The notes beneath the pieces were generated by a model that searched no databases, was not told the DNA's origin, and saw only the letters and a program-made list of their open reading frames with translations. A DNA stretch of 64,000 nt, taken from the NCBI RefSeq assembly GCF_029910655.1, contig NZ_CP123897.1, positions 1,550,001 through 1,614,000 on the forward strand. The letters run 5' to 3'. This DNA is from Methylomonas sp. UP202 (GTDB taxonomy: Bacteria; Pseudomonadota; Gammaproteobacteria; Methylococcales; Methylomonadaceae). Numbering within the stretch: the first letter of the stretch is position 1; each line of letters starts with the position of its first letter. A program made the translations under genes and the position numbers. Below are positions 9,901 through 16,936 of this stretch, in pieces.

Positions 9901-12117
9901 CAGTCGTTGGCGGCCTTATATCCCGGCTCCTTGAATGCCACCGCGTTTGGCGGAGACATTGTATTGAACGACGAAATCATCCTGTTTCCGGCGGCGACCG
10001 GTAGCTTGAATTTGTTGGCGGAAGGCGACATCAGCGCGGCCGATCTTACCGATCGCCTGGGAGTATCCGATGCCGACCCGGCGTTGGCGCCCGGCGCCAC
10101 CGCACCGCTGGCGCGGACATCGATGGCGGATTTGGCCGGCGCCTTCAATCCGCTCGGGAATTCGCCGCTGGCGCATGCCGCCACGCCGATCCACGCCGGC
10201 GACAAGCAACCGGCGCGCTTGGTGACGCGCAGCGGCGACATCAAGAATATCGAATTGGTGTTGGCGACCAAAGTCTTGGTGGATTCGGGGCACGACATCC
10301 TGAATCTAGCGGTGTCGGCGCAACACGCCAACGTCGACGATGCCAGCCTAATCAAGGCCGCCCGCGATATTCGCTTTAGCAGCGCTCGCAATGCGAATGG
10401 TTCGCTGTTGGATAACAGCGCTAGTATCGAGATCGGCGGCAGCGGTGAGGTGCTGGTAAAAGCCGGCCGCGACATCGATTTGGGGGCTTCCAACGGGATA
10501 TCGACGGTCGGCGACGTGACAAATGCCAATCTGCCGGACCAGGGTGCCAATCTGACAGTGATGGCCGGCGTCGGCGGCGAGATCGACTATGCCAATTTCA
10601 TTGAGGTTTATCTGCAAGGTCCGACGCGTTACATCCAAACCTTGTTGGCGTTCGCCGATTATTACGAGCGATTGAATAATTTAAAAAATGCCGACTTGTT
10701 TAGTGACGTATCCGGCGCGGCTGGTCTGGACGCCGCCAAGTACCAGAAGTTGGAAACCTTGATTTCGGCGGTTTACCAAGCCCATGAAAAGGAGCATGCC
10801 GACGCCAGGCAGGCGATCGGCGCCTTGGTAACCGACTTTATGCGGACGCGCACCGGCGAGGCTAATTTAAGCGAAGCCGACGCGCTAACGGCGTTCGCTA
10901 GCCTGTCCAACGACGATTTGGTTGCGATAGAACCGCAACTGAGCAAAATTCTGATGCCGCTGTATTTCCAACAAATTCAATCCACCAGCGGAGAAGCGGT
11001 TATCAAGGTTTTGGGTGAATCCAAAGTGCAGGCATTGTTCCCCGGCGCCACTTGGAAGACCGATCTCGGTAAGGCGCTGAATGTGTTGGGCTACGCGTCC
11101 GAAGCCTTTCTGTTCCCCGGTGCCGCGACTCAATCCAAGCTTATCGATGCGACGCGGTCGCTGACGGGCGACACTACGCTAACTTCGGCATCGGCACTGG
11201 AAGCTTTTCGCGAGTTGCCGACGCAGCAAGTAGCGGCGGCACGGAAAACCTTCGATCTGATTGAAACGCAGTTTTTCAGCGGCTTGAAGTCGGGCGACGG
11301 CGCCTTGGCCGAAAGTGCTTTGCAAGCGCTGTTCCCGGAAGGCGATTGGCTTGGTGCCGACGGTCTTGCGCAGGTCTCGTTTCCGTGGCAGGGTAACTTG
11401 CGGATGGTGTTCAGCAAAATGCATACGCTGGATGGCGGAAACATCAATCTGTTGGTGCCGGGCGGCGAAGTCAACGCCGGTCTGGCGGTATCCTTTCAGG
11501 GCGCTAAGCCGGCGTCGGACCTGGGTATTGTCGTGCAGCGCGCCGGCAGTGTGAACGCTTTCGTGCGCGATAATTTTCAGGTCAACACGTCCAGGGTGTT
11601 CGCGTTGGACGGCGGCGACATTATGCTGTGGTCGTCCAAGGGTAATATCGATGCCGGCCGCGGTGCCAAATCGGCTATTTCCGCGCCGGCGCCGAAAATC
11701 AGCTTCGACGAAAAAGGCAACATGGTCATCGAGTTTCCGCCGGTGGTATCCGGCAGCGGTATCCGGACCGCGGGCAGCTCGGAAGGCGTGGTCGGCGGCG
11801 ACGTGTATTTGTTCGCGCCGCAAGGGGTGGTCGATGCCGGCGAGGCTGGGATCGGCGGTACCAACGTCACCATTTCGGCGACGGCGGTATTGGGCGCGCA
11901 AAACATCCAGGTCAGCGGAATTTCCACCGGCGTGCCGGTGGCCTCGGTTGGTAGTGTCGCCGCCGGCTTGACCGGCACCAGCAATTTGACCGCCGGCGTC
12001 AGCCAAATGGCGGAAAGCACGGTCGGCGGCGACGTGGCCGGCAAGAACACCGCCGCCGCGATCGCTAAGGCGATCCTCGGCATACTCAGCGTCGAAATCC
12101 TCGGTTTCGGCGATTGA
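928..12117 (+). CDS. Giant TpsA adhesin, filamentous haemagglutinin family (3729 aa)
   Basis: A very large secreted surface protein, the substrate of the TpsB transporter upstream. The N-terminus has a long basic leader and hydrophobic core (about residues 20-40, ending ALA). A TPS/haemagglutination domain follows at about residues 45-160, with the family signature in the form NKNGFIF (NPNG-like) and VNVNSFIATT. A long beta-helical body rich in GG, DI and LxxxGxI repeats occupies most of the chain. Residues 2322-2339 hold a single dockerin/EF-hand-like loop, and residues 2517-2660 carry three imperfect copies of a W-x-VGDYLxGxG unit. The end (from about residue 3200) has a helical insert and the LDGGNINLLVPGGEVNAG segment that I associate with DUF3739-type haemagglutinins. 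Start ATG at 928 with GAAGGG upstream. Cysteines are essentially absent, as expected for TPS exoproteins. The downstream ExbB/ExbD/TonB/porin genes suggest an unusual assembly apparatus. Confidence 0.9.
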   Translation: MTNKPSAKSQDVQFRLKPLAARVRYALAGGLLVGNGAALAELPIPAAAWISSGSAQAPVVDGNTMVIKQLSDKAVLNWQKFNVGKENTVKFEQPGTSSIALNKINDPDQDPSRIMGQIVANGQIYLYNKNGFIFDKDSVVNVNSFIATTLKVTDEAWARGITRVYDESKGAALVIEPKSPDDKLDPKTAEILINAGAKITTDKAGRIIIAAPKITNEGTVSAGAQGQIIMAASEDKVYLQAADDKSPFAGLLVEVGTGGKVTNRGDISVRQGNVTLAGFAVNQEGRVSATTSVNVNGSIRLIAREKIKENNPVLLATQTVRDNAGDGAETKAKVRLGDGSVTEVVADSDGGSAIDEQTQPASYIEIGAHTVALESGSTIHAPGATVAVNATDTPENAGLGKSGRILIDKNAKIDVAGYKNVKVAMERNVGEISVQSYDLRDSPLQRGGILKGKTVYVDLRKGTELVDDDGALARISRTVEERLGTGGKITLTSGGDVIANDGSQFDISGGSLQYQDGYIKTTKLLTSYGEVVDISDADPTAQYAGVFGSVEENHAKWGASKTWNLLGSFGKGVFEKGYTEGLAAGSLNISAPRLAWGGTLTAGSEVGVYQRASASAAANGSFEIDLATFQDAQKTLQNVQFVDRAGALALALNDEFPKNGETDIDLKIAAATLTRSGVGNVSVKTRGDASLDTDLAMGPGGKLSVEATNIAVNGDFKAAGGALNLQTDISAVADGVDLAQQGRIVVASGVKVDVSGAWVNDLRSGLHGTPTDPLLIDGGKVVFRANGDVLVNKGAKILADGGAWLPVNGNLRSGRGGEITLAAEGSTGDLISTLTLAGEISAYGLEQNGVLNLTSGKILVGLPDAADDVTDTLVLGTSAGSFDLSKQLAFREINLSADFGGLTVKRNVDLNLSQRNLVLTAGYQNAATGSSIRRFSRTVELADHLRQSVTLTLKGYAGVVMETGSRIVADTGSTIGLTATAGSVFIDGALKAAAGKINLIIDPAAGLQYDPTQTIWLGNHASLDARGVAVKELADAYGNRGGQVLDGGTIDFDAKRGAVVIAEGAVLDVSGTVATVDVERSDTVSAAAFVKRTFASNAGNISIKAADGIVIDGEMRAYAGSASMHGGRLSLRLDRSELNRPEIPVVPFPDGPLVINVSQSGKRQSEEDLKFGDAYPEDGIGFASIGADQISAGGFTDLSLAVNGTLGDAAVAFVGDVNLTAAERIHIDAAELRAVGSNGADAGSVVLNTTFLELGSDKLRTIADSAETGSGQFAGNAQWIQLTGASLWNGFQKVTLNSAHDIRTIGVREESDEQRDYVGALVTAGDLYLHASQVYPSTLTDFTFAVRGNPDGKIVISGTNTDATPLSAAGSLTFEAPLISQQGVVKAPLGKITFQAGDTLTLASGSVTSVSGIDRLTATELLIPFGVVQGGTDWLYTLDNVRNLVWGAAPEKRIVMDAPEIDVASGSLVDLAGGGDLLAYEFIPGAGGSYDYLTSGSGSYQGGFAILPTLGSLLSPYDHYQSSSFDYSLGATIHLEASGDLPAGDYAILPAHYALLPGAYLITPVADTQDQVVTQYTPDGRTIVSGYFAQAGGSIRDARSSGFLIETGADVRKYSEYQTYTANSFYQERAKTNETATPNLPMDGGQVSLIAQTRLVMEGEFMLQALQGGRGARMDIAANNIRIVADRSGEAAGTGVLEILADDLSALNVESLLLGGARDRDVETGETAVDVSADSVVFAEGVNLRGGEIIAAAKNLVEVRTNVSLDADRRVVGGDSVFNLVGNGALLRLSGGDQIELNRTETDGSAGDLLVAKDALLHAAASMLLDASHSTELQGDIRMEGGSLNLAANSVNLGAVDGLAGGALNLTNAKLAQLNVDELVLTARDSLGFYGNVDWRGERLAINAAGMTGHGAAGDVASISAGTLVLANSGAAENLQTVDGGGRLAIVADRLETGAGRFSILGFDAVDVNASEQVRATGDGELRVAADLRLATGGFGADGGASLNIDASGHAAEFAGLTGNAAIVSGYGAELAVTADNIDFDSRVVLPSGALSLHALSGDVSLGEHAQLDLAGRAVKFGDVDQYSPGGHFTAVADHGGIVAKAGSLIDVDSGGGDAEGGNVEIRALEKSASLQGELQAKSGSATVEVGEFAAGQGFDALTQKLNGAGIDRSIYIRVGQADIVQSQSGSVRAEQVTLVADTGSIELAGTVNADAADAGGSIKLYAGDDVVLNAGATLSARGTGDGAKGGSVLLSSVDSDGDGISGVAVGEGSQIDVHGTGAEGGDVTLRALRDGNGVRIQPVAGSVSGYKTFYAEGVAKYANADLGDDGRIDAADIAKIKADTAAYMTEANMAAVADRLGQGIRLLAGVEIDYSGDLTLKDKWDLADWRYDENSDDNVWDDVPGRLVIRASGDFTLDQSLSDGFKNVTFQYDNFDGTTKSVSIIDKLQSGASWSYQLTAGGDLTSADSDKTSGAGDLTLTSNVKVRTGTGDIQLNAGGDIVISGGESATNRLASTAAKSSTVLAVSDASAWKAGGYLSGSGIVAGTYITDVAAGGIAHATSASAINRSLSLRLGDSDASGWRVGDYLTGNGIASGTTITGINPAGVAAQTTALAAKNTKSLKVADVGGWVVGDYLSGNGVAAGTQITAINVNTKTVTINNALTAAVSANSTLTTLPSVHLSTATTKIMTADTAISTLPTVTLSQATSLQIANNTQLTATYTPASIYSAGTTTQIAPYGTLSDRAVALFAYSEYPVDGGNVGLAAAGNIQGTVSNNNYNDWLLRIGQWSDQAQEKPTAWGVALGYIPGAASSTQPGKAPMPLFQQNVGAFGGGAVKVTAGGDINDLEVVMPTTGKQVGDANGSPNLSGFNSNQVEVGGGGTLAIQAGGNVNGGVFYVGQGEGSLSAGGSIGGGSQFADGPVLLMGDTRFDISAGNDLSLAGVTDPMIADDGEVNFFSYGADSGLTLATLAGDIGLYSSTSKLISVLIPTGTNEQQSLAALYPGSLNATAFGGDIVLNDEIILFPAATGSLNLLAEGDISAADLTDRLGVSDADPALAPGATAPLARTSMADLAGAFNPLGNSPLAHAATPIHAGDKQPARLVTRSGDIKNIELVLATKVLVDSGHDILNLAVSAQHANVDDASLIKAARDIRFSSARNANGSLLDNSASIEIGGSGEVLVKAGRDIDLGASNGISTVGDVTNANLPDQGANLTVMAGVGGEIDYANFIEVYLQGPTRYIQTLLAFADYYERLNNLKNADLFSDVSGAAGLDAAKYQKLETLISAVYQAHEKEHADARQAIGALVTDFMRTRTGEANLSEADALTAFASLSNDDLVAIEPQLSKILMPLYFQQIQSTSGEAVIKVLGESKVQALFPGATWKTDLGKALNVLGYASEAFLFPGAATQSKLIDATRSLTGDTTLTSASALEAFRELPTQQVAAARKTFDLIETQFFSGLKSGDGALAESALQALFPEGDWLGADGLAQVSFPWQGNLRMVFSKMHTLDGGNINLLVPGGEVNAGLAVSFQGAKPASDLGIVVQRAGSVNAFVRDNFQVNTSRVFALDGGDIMLWSSKGNIDAGRGAKSAISAPAPKISFDEKGNMVIEFPPVVSGSGIRTAGSSEGVVGGDVYLFAPQGVVDAGEAGIGGTNVTISATAVLGAQNIQVSGISTGVPVASVGSVAAGLTGTSNLTAGVSQMAESTVGGDVAGKNTAAAIAKAILGILSVEILGFGD
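8476..8900 (+). repeat. Three imperfect internal repeats inside the adhesin gene
   Basis: Three successive protein repeats of about 45-50 residues share the core [W]-x-[AV]-G-[GD]-YL-[ST]-G-x-G-[IV]-x-[AS]-G-T-x-IT. The cores read WKAGGYLSGSG, WRVGDYLTGNG and WVVGDYLSGNG. Each is preceded by a short SLxLxVxD-like strand. They interrupt the beta-helix pattern and probably form a separate small-domain array. A serine/threonine-rich stretch (to about 9100) follows. Confidence 0.8.
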
Positions 12118-12256
12118 TAGCGGTGCCGGCGGCAAGCTGCCGCTGATTGGCTCGGCGGGGCGTACCGTCCGAGCCTTTGGCGTCATTCCCAAGGTGTCAT
12201 AAAAATGTAAGATTTGGCGGGGATAATTCGCGATATGTTTTGATTTGAGAGTAAAC

Positions 12257-14044
12257 ATGAAGCGGATAGTCCTTGCAGTATTGACCTTGTTGAGTTTATC
12301 GCAGCCGGCCCTGGCGTGGTGGAACGACGATTGGGGTTACCGGAAGAAAATCACCCTGGATGCCAAGCAATTGCAGCAGGAGGGCGTGAAACCGGCCGGC
12401 GAGGCTTTGATACCAGTGCGGCTGCATACCGGTAACTTCGGCTTCTTTACCGATCTGGGCGAAAACGGCAAGGATGTACGTTTTATCGCCGGCGACGACA
12501 AAACCCCGCTGAAGTTTTACATCGAGAAAATCGATGCCGTCAACGAGATGGCGCTGATCTGGGTGAAATTGCCCAAGGACATCGCCAATGCCGACGAGCC
12601 GGCGATCTGGATGTATTACGGCAATCCCAAGGCCGTGGACGGTCAGGACGGTGCCGGCTTGTTCGATGTCGCCCAAGGTCTGGCTTTCCATTTCGAGGCC
12701 GATGCGGTCAAGGATGCCACCGCCTACGCCAGCCAACCGAGTAGCGCCGGCTCCAGCCGGATCGAGGGCGGCGCGATCGGCGACGCGGCGGGGTTTAACG
12801 GCGGAGCGGTCATCAAGGTGCCGGCCACGCCGGCGATCCAAACCGCCACCGATCCGGGCTGGACGCTGTCGATGTGGGTCAAGATCGATCAGGCCCAGTC
12901 CGACGCGGTGTTGGTTCAGCGGGATAAGTTGACTTTGTCCGTTAGAGGTCAGGCGCCGGTTTTGCAAGTGGCTGGCAAGGAATTCGTCAGTCCGGTCGGT
13001 TTGAATCTGGCGGCGTGGCAGATGTTGGCGGTGACCGGCAACGCCGGCGGTTACACCTTATATGTCGACGGTAAGGCGGTCGGCAACGTGCCGGCGACGG
13101 TGACCGCGCTGGACGGCGAGCTGGCGATCGGCGCCGCGTTGGACGGTAGCCGCGGCTTCGTAGGCGCGCTCGACGAATTCGGCATCGCCAAAACCGTGCG
13201 CGACGGTAACGCCTTGCGCTTTGCCGCCTTGTTGCAGGGCCAGAATTCCACGTTGTTGAGTTACGGTGAGGACAGCACGCCTGACAGCGAGGAGGGCGGA
13301 GAGTCGTATTTTACCGCGACGCTGAACAATGTGACCGTGGACGGCTGGGTGGTGATCGGCATTCTGATGGTGATGTTCGTGATCAGTTGGCTGGTGATGA
13401 TCGCTAAGGCCATCGTGCTGGGCCGGACTCAGTCCGAAAACAAAAAGTTTGAAGCGGCCTTTAGCCGTTTAGGCCAACGCGACATTGCCACACTGGACCA
13501 CGCGGACGAAGACGGTCAAAGCGACTTCGACGAATCGCCGCTGCTGCTGTCGTTGACCGGCCATCACGCCGCGTTCGCCGGGTCGTCGATCTACCGGGTC
13601 TATCACGTCGGCGTACAGGAAATGAACAAGCGTCTGGCCAAGGCGGTTGGCGCCGACGTCGCGGACCGTAGCTTGTCGGCGCAGGCGCTGAATGCGGTTA
13701 AGGCATCGATGGACGGCGCGTTGGTCCGCGAACTGCAAAAACTCAATTCGCAAATGGTGTTGTTGACCATCGCCATCTCCGGCGGACCGTTTCTGGGGCT
13801 GCTCGGAACCGTGGTCGGGGTGATGATTACCTTCGCGGCGATCGCGGTCAGCGGCGAAGTCAACGTCAACGCCATCGCGCCGGGTATCGCGGCTGCGTTG
13901 ACCGCGACGGTCGCCGGGCTGGGCGTCGCGATTCCGGCCTTGTTCGGATACAACTATTTAGGTAGCCAGATTAAGGTGATTACCGCCGATATGCAGGTGT
14001 TCGTCGACGAGTTCGTCGCCAAATTGGCCGAACAGCACAGCTGA
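12257..14044 (+). CDS. DUF2341-LamG-MotA/TolQ/ExbB fusion proton channel (595 aa)
   Basis: An inner-membrane proton channel subunit carrying a large periplasmic N-terminal extension. Residues 1-20 are a signal peptide (core IVLAVLTLLSLSQPALA). Residues about 22-140 match the DUF2341 pattern, starting WWNDDWGYRKKITLD and including WMYYGNP. Residues about 150-310 look like a LamG/concanavalin-A-like lectin domain (GWTLSMWVKID, YVDGKAVG, GALDEFGIAK). A membrane segment at about 365-390 (VVIGILMVMFVISWLVM) is followed by the ExbB/TolQ domain with GGPFLGLLGTVVGVMITF and an ALTATVAGLGVAIPALF helix. Ordinary ExbB is about 240 aa, so over half of this protein is extra. ATG at 12257 follows GAGAG; a TTG four codons upstream is less likely. 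It is followed by exbD and tonB-like genes on the same strand. The lectin-like domain may contact the adhesin or peptidoglycan; this is inference. Confidence 0.85.
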   Translation: MKRIVLAVLTLLSLSQPALAWWNDDWGYRKKITLDAKQLQQEGVKPAGEALIPVRLHTGNFGFFTDLGENGKDVRFIAGDDKTPLKFYIEKIDAVNEMALIWVKLPKDIANADEPAIWMYYGNPKAVDGQDGAGLFDVAQGLAFHFEADAVKDATAYASQPSSAGSSRIEGGAIGDAAGFNGGAVIKVPATPAIQTATDPGWTLSMWVKIDQAQSDAVLVQRDKLTLSVRGQAPVLQVAGKEFVSPVGLNLAAWQMLAVTGNAGGYTLYVDGKAVGNVPATVTALDGELAIGAALDGSRGFVGALDEFGIAKTVRDGNALRFAALLQGQNSTLLSYGEDSTPDSEEGGESYFTATLNNVTVDGWVVIGILMVMFVISWLVMIAKAIVLGRTQSENKKFEAAFSRLGQRDIATLDHADEDGQSDFDESPLLLSLTGHHAAFAGSSIYRVYHVGVQEMNKRLAKAVGADVADRSLSAQALNAVKASMDGALVRELQKLNSQMVLLTIAISGGPFLGLLGTVVGVMITFAAIAVSGEVNVNAIAPGIAAALTATVAGLGVAIPALFGYNYLGSQIKVITADMQVFVDEFVAKLAEQHS

Positions 14045-14053
14045 CGACCCATT

Positions 14054-14110
14054 CGTAGGGTACGCATTGCGTACCTTGCAATTTAGCCGGTACGCGGTGC
14101 GTACCCTACG
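14054..14110. repeat. Long imperfect inverted repeat (GGTACGC type) between exbB and exbD
   Basis: Two arms of about 22 bases, beginning CGTAGGGTACGCA and ending TGCGTACCCTACG, pair with two mismatches around a loop of about 12 bases. It looks like a REP/MITE-type dispersed element that has landed in an operon. Located in the transcript between the channel subunits, it could act as an mRNA stabiliser or attenuator. Confidence 0.7.
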
Positions 14111-14128
14111 AAAACGCGAGAAGTTTCC

Positions 14129-14533
14129 ATGAAAGTTCAAGAAGAAAATGCCGCTTACGACGAGATCAACATCACGCCGATGCTCGATCTGGCTTATGTG
14201 CTGTTGGTGGTGTTTATTTTAATGACCACCGCGGCGGTGCAAGGCGTGCAAGTTAACCTGCCTAAGGCCAGTAATACGCCCAGCCTGTCCAAGCCGCAAA
14301 CCAAGGCGATCACGGTCACCGCCGACGGCACGATATTTCTGGATACCTTTCCGGTGACGATGGAGCAGTTGGAATCGACGCTGCTGCAGTACAAGGCCGC
14401 CAATCCGGAACTGCCGGTCGTGGTCAAGGGCGACGCGACGGTGCAATACCAAAGCGTCGTGGATATCTTAGCCTTGTTGGGCCGCTTGGAAATCACCCAG
14501 GTCGGCTTGGTGACGCAGAGCTTGGTCAAGTAA
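14129..14533 (+). CDS. exbD: ExbD/TolR-family biopolymer transport protein
   Basis: A 134-residue inner-membrane protein with one transmembrane helix at about residues 20-40 and a small periplasmic domain. The segment NITPMLDLAYVLLVVFI contains Asp20 at the position of the proton-conducting aspartate of ExbD (Asp25) and TolR. The rest (QVNLPKAS, ITVTADGTIFLD, VVVKGDATVQYQ, VVDILALLG) follows the ExbD periplasmic pattern. Together with the ExbB-like fusion protein upstream and the TonB-like protein six bases downstream it would form a proton-motive-force energy transducer. GAGAAG lies about seven bases before the ATG. ExbD rather than TolR is chosen because of the TonB neighbour. Confidence 0.88.
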   Translation: MKVQEENAAYDEINITPMLDLAYVLLVVFILMTTAAVQGVQVNLPKASNTPSLSKPQTKAITVTADGTIFLDTFPVTMEQLESTLLQYKAANPELPVVVKGDATVQYQSVVDILALLGRLEITQVGLVTQSLVK

Positions 14534-14539
14534 CGCCTT

Positions 14540-15199
14540 ATGTCCGGCCACAAACACTGGCGGGTGTATATCCCGCGTCTGATCGGTTTTGCGCTGGCGG
14601 CCTTGGCGATCTATTACATCGTCAAGGTCATCGGCGAATTCATCAACGAAAAACCGGCGCGCGGCGAAAAGAAAATTCAGCCGATTACCTTGCTGAAGCC
14701 GCCGCCTCCGCCACCCCCGCCGCCCAAGGTCGAGAAACCGCCCGAGCCGGAAATCAAGGAAAAAATCGAGGAGCCGGAGCCGGAGCCCGAAGCAAAACCC
14801 GAGGAAGCACCGCCCGACGAAGCGCCGGCCCGTGATTTGGGTTTGGATGCCGAAGGTTCGGCGGGTTCCGACGGGTTTGGGCTGGCGGCGCGCAAGGGTG
14901 GTACCGGCCTGTTCGGCGGAGGCAGTCCCTACGCCTGGTACGGCGGCTTGATCAAGAACGACATCACCAACTTACTGAGTAGTCACGACGATTTACGGCG
15001 CAAGGGTTATACCGCCATCGTCAAAATCTGGCTGAAGTCGGATGGGTCGGTTGAACGTCTGGAATTGGCGAAAGGCAGTAACGACGCGGAGATCGACGAA
15101 TTGCTGACGCGCTCGCTGGAGAAATTCAAGCGCGTCGCCGAGCCGCCGCCGCCCGGCATGCAGCAACCGATCAAGTTAAAAATTTCATCACGACTATAA
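14540..15199 (+). CDS. TonB-like energy transducer
   Basis: A 219-residue protein with the TonB architecture: a short cytoplasmic N-terminus, a single membrane anchor at about residues 13-33 (RLIGFALAALAIYYIVKVI), then a rigid Pro/Glu/Lys-rich periplasmic spacer (residues about 50-97, with a run of nine prolines). The globular C-terminal domain at about 130-219 includes YTAIVKIWLKSDGSVERL. The spacer is shorter than in E. coli TonB. The C-terminal region has the TonB-C strand-helix-strand pattern with DGSVERLELAKGS. It starts six bases after exbD, so the two are co-transcribed. No TonB-dependent receptor is adjacent; the nearest outer-membrane partners are the TpsB/TpsA pair and the porin next door, which suggests a dedicated rather than housekeeping TonB. 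Confidence 0.82.
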   Translation: MSGHKHWRVYIPRLIGFALAALAIYYIVKVIGEFINEKPARGEKKIQPITLLKPPPPPPPPPKVEKPPEPEIKEKIEEPEPEPEAKPEEAPPDEAPARDLGLDAEGSAGSDGFGLAARKGGTGLFGGGSPYAWYGGLIKNDITNLLSSHDDLRRKGYTAIVKIWLKSDGSVERLELAKGSNDAEIDELLTRSLEKFKRVAEPPPPGMQQPIKLKISSRL

Positions 15200-15217
15200 A
15201 TCTAAACAGGTAGATCC

Positions 15218-16927
15218 ATGGCGAACAAAAAACGGCTGATGGCCCTGGCATTGTCCGGGCTGATCGGCACGGCGCAGGCCGGCGAAAAGGAGGAGTTGCT
15301 GAAGCTGCGAAACACCACCACCAATTTGATCAAGCAATTGGTCAAGCAGGGCGTGATTACCGACAAGATGGCCAATGAGATGATCAAGCAGGCCGAGGTC
15401 GACGCGGAGCAACAAGTGGCGCAAGCCAAGGCGGCCGGCGCCAAGGAAGCCGTGCCGGCCGACGAGGTCAGGGTGGCCTACGTGCCCGACTTCGTCAAGG
15501 ACGAGATTCGCCAGCAGGTGCGTAGCGAGCTGCGTGAAGAAGTCGTCGGCGACGTGATGCAAAAAGCCAAGAACGAACAATGGGGCTTGCCGAACGCATT
15601 ACCGGAATGGACTAAGCGTTTCAAGCTGTCCGGCGACATTCGCTTGCGTTCGCAGCATGAGTATATGGCCCAGGACAATATCGCCGACTCGTATTTTAAC
15701 TACCAAGCCTTGAATGACGCTGGCGGCTTCACCAATGCGCAAGATAACTTAACGTTGTTTCAAAACTCGACCAATGATCGCCAGCGTTTCCGCGAGCGCT
15801 TGCGCTTGGGTATAGACGCTAGTATTACCGATAGCGTCAAGGCTGGTGTGCGTTTGGCGACCGGTAACCAGCGCGATCCGGTTTCAACCAACCAGACCTT
15901 GGCCAATTTTGGTAATCGTTACGAATTCACGGTCGATAGAGCTTATCTGCAGTACGACGGGGTTGACGACAACAAATTCAAGTGGCTGACCTTGAGCGGT
16001 GGCCGGATCAAGAACCCTTGGTATACCGGCGGCGGCGAATTCAGCGGTGGTAGCGAGTTGGTATGGGATACCGATTTGTCGTTCGAGGGTTTTGCCGCCA
16101 CGGTCAGGCAGCGCCTGGGTGGCTCGGACAGCTTGCTGGAGAATACCGATCACTCGGATTCGGTGTTTATAACGGCAGGCGCGTTTCCGTTGCAAGAAAC
16201 CGCGTTCAGCAACGATAAATGGCTGTTCGGCGGTCAGGCCGGTCTCGAATTGGGATTCGACAACCAAGATAGTTTGAAGTTGTCCGGCGCGTATTTCGAT
16301 TATGTGAACGTCGAGGCGAACCAAAACACCTCGACCACATTTACTTGCGATAACAATACTGCGGCTAATAACGCTTCGAGGCCGAGTTTCTTGCAAGGAG
16401 GCAATACGTACGCGACGATCTGCGCGGAGGGCAACCGTAACGACCTGGCGTCGCGAACGGGTTTTCCGGCCATGGTCGGCTTAGCCTCTGACTTCAACAT
16501 CGTCAATATCAACGCATCCTACGATATGGCGGTGTTTGCACCCTACCACCTAAGGTTTAGCGGCGATTACGCGAAAAACATCGGCTTCAACAAAGCTTTA
16601 GTTAGCGCTAGATACGGTTTGCCGGTCGATGAAAAAACCAACGCCTGGCAATTTCGCGCCGACTTCGGCTGGCCGAAAGTGGAAGTGGCCGGCAATTGGA
16701 ACGTGTTCGCGGCTTACAAATACGTTGGGCGCGACGCGGTGCTGGATGCCTTCACCGATTCGGACTTCCATTTGGGCGGTACCAACGTCAAGGGCTGGTT
16801 CGTTGGCGGCAATTACGGCCTGATGAAAAACGTCTGGCTGACCGGCCGCTGGCTCAGCGCCGATATGATCAGCGGTCCGCCCTGGGGTATTGACGTGTTG
16901 CAGATGGACATCAATACCCAATTTTAG
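15218..16927 (+). CDS. Putative outer-membrane porin with coiled-coil N-terminus (569 aa)
   Basis: A secreted beta-barrel protein. Residues 1-21 are a signal peptide ending AQA. Residues about 22-125 are helical and charged (EELLKLRNTTTNLIKQLVKQG, later QQVRSELREEVVGDV), like the periplasmic coiled-coil arm of the putative-porin (Porin_5-like) family. The remainder shows alternating amphipathic strands from RFKLSGDIRLRSQHEY to the terminal LQMDINTQF, which ends in Phe as outer-membrane barrels do. A central insert contains two cysteines (FTCDNNT and ATICAEG), possibly a disulfide loop. It lies 18 bases after the TonB-like gene with AGG upstream of the ATG. Its presence in the operon suggests that it is the outer-membrane component acted on by the TonB complex; this is inference. 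Confidence 0.8.
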   Translation: MANKKRLMALALSGLIGTAQAGEKEELLKLRNTTTNLIKQLVKQGVITDKMANEMIKQAEVDAEQQVAQAKAAGAKEAVPADEVRVAYVPDFVKDEIRQQVRSELREEVVGDVMQKAKNEQWGLPNALPEWTKRFKLSGDIRLRSQHEYMAQDNIADSYFNYQALNDAGGFTNAQDNLTLFQNSTNDRQRFRERLRLGIDASITDSVKAGVRLATGNQRDPVSTNQTLANFGNRYEFTVDRAYLQYDGVDDNKFKWLTLSGGRIKNPWYTGGGEFSGGSELVWDTDLSFEGFAATVRQRLGGSDSLLENTDHSDSVFITAGAFPLQETAFSNDKWLFGGQAGLELGFDNQDSLKLSGAYFDYVNVEANQNTSTTFTCDNNTAANNASRPSFLQGGNTYATICAEGNRNDLASRTGFPAMVGLASDFNIVNINASYDMAVFAPYHLRFSGDYAKNIGFNKALVSARYGLPVDEKTNAWQFRADFGWPKVEVAGNWNVFAAYKYVGRDAVLDAFTDSDFHLGGTNVKGWFVGGNYGLMKNVWLTGRWLSADMISGPPWGIDVLQMDINTQF

Positions 16928-16936
16928 GAGGCTGGC

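Noticed and set aside
11179..12258. 359-residue minus-strand open frame at the end of the adhesin gene
   Set aside because: Antisense to the conserved C-terminal part of the adhesin, low-complexity composition, no ribosome binding site.
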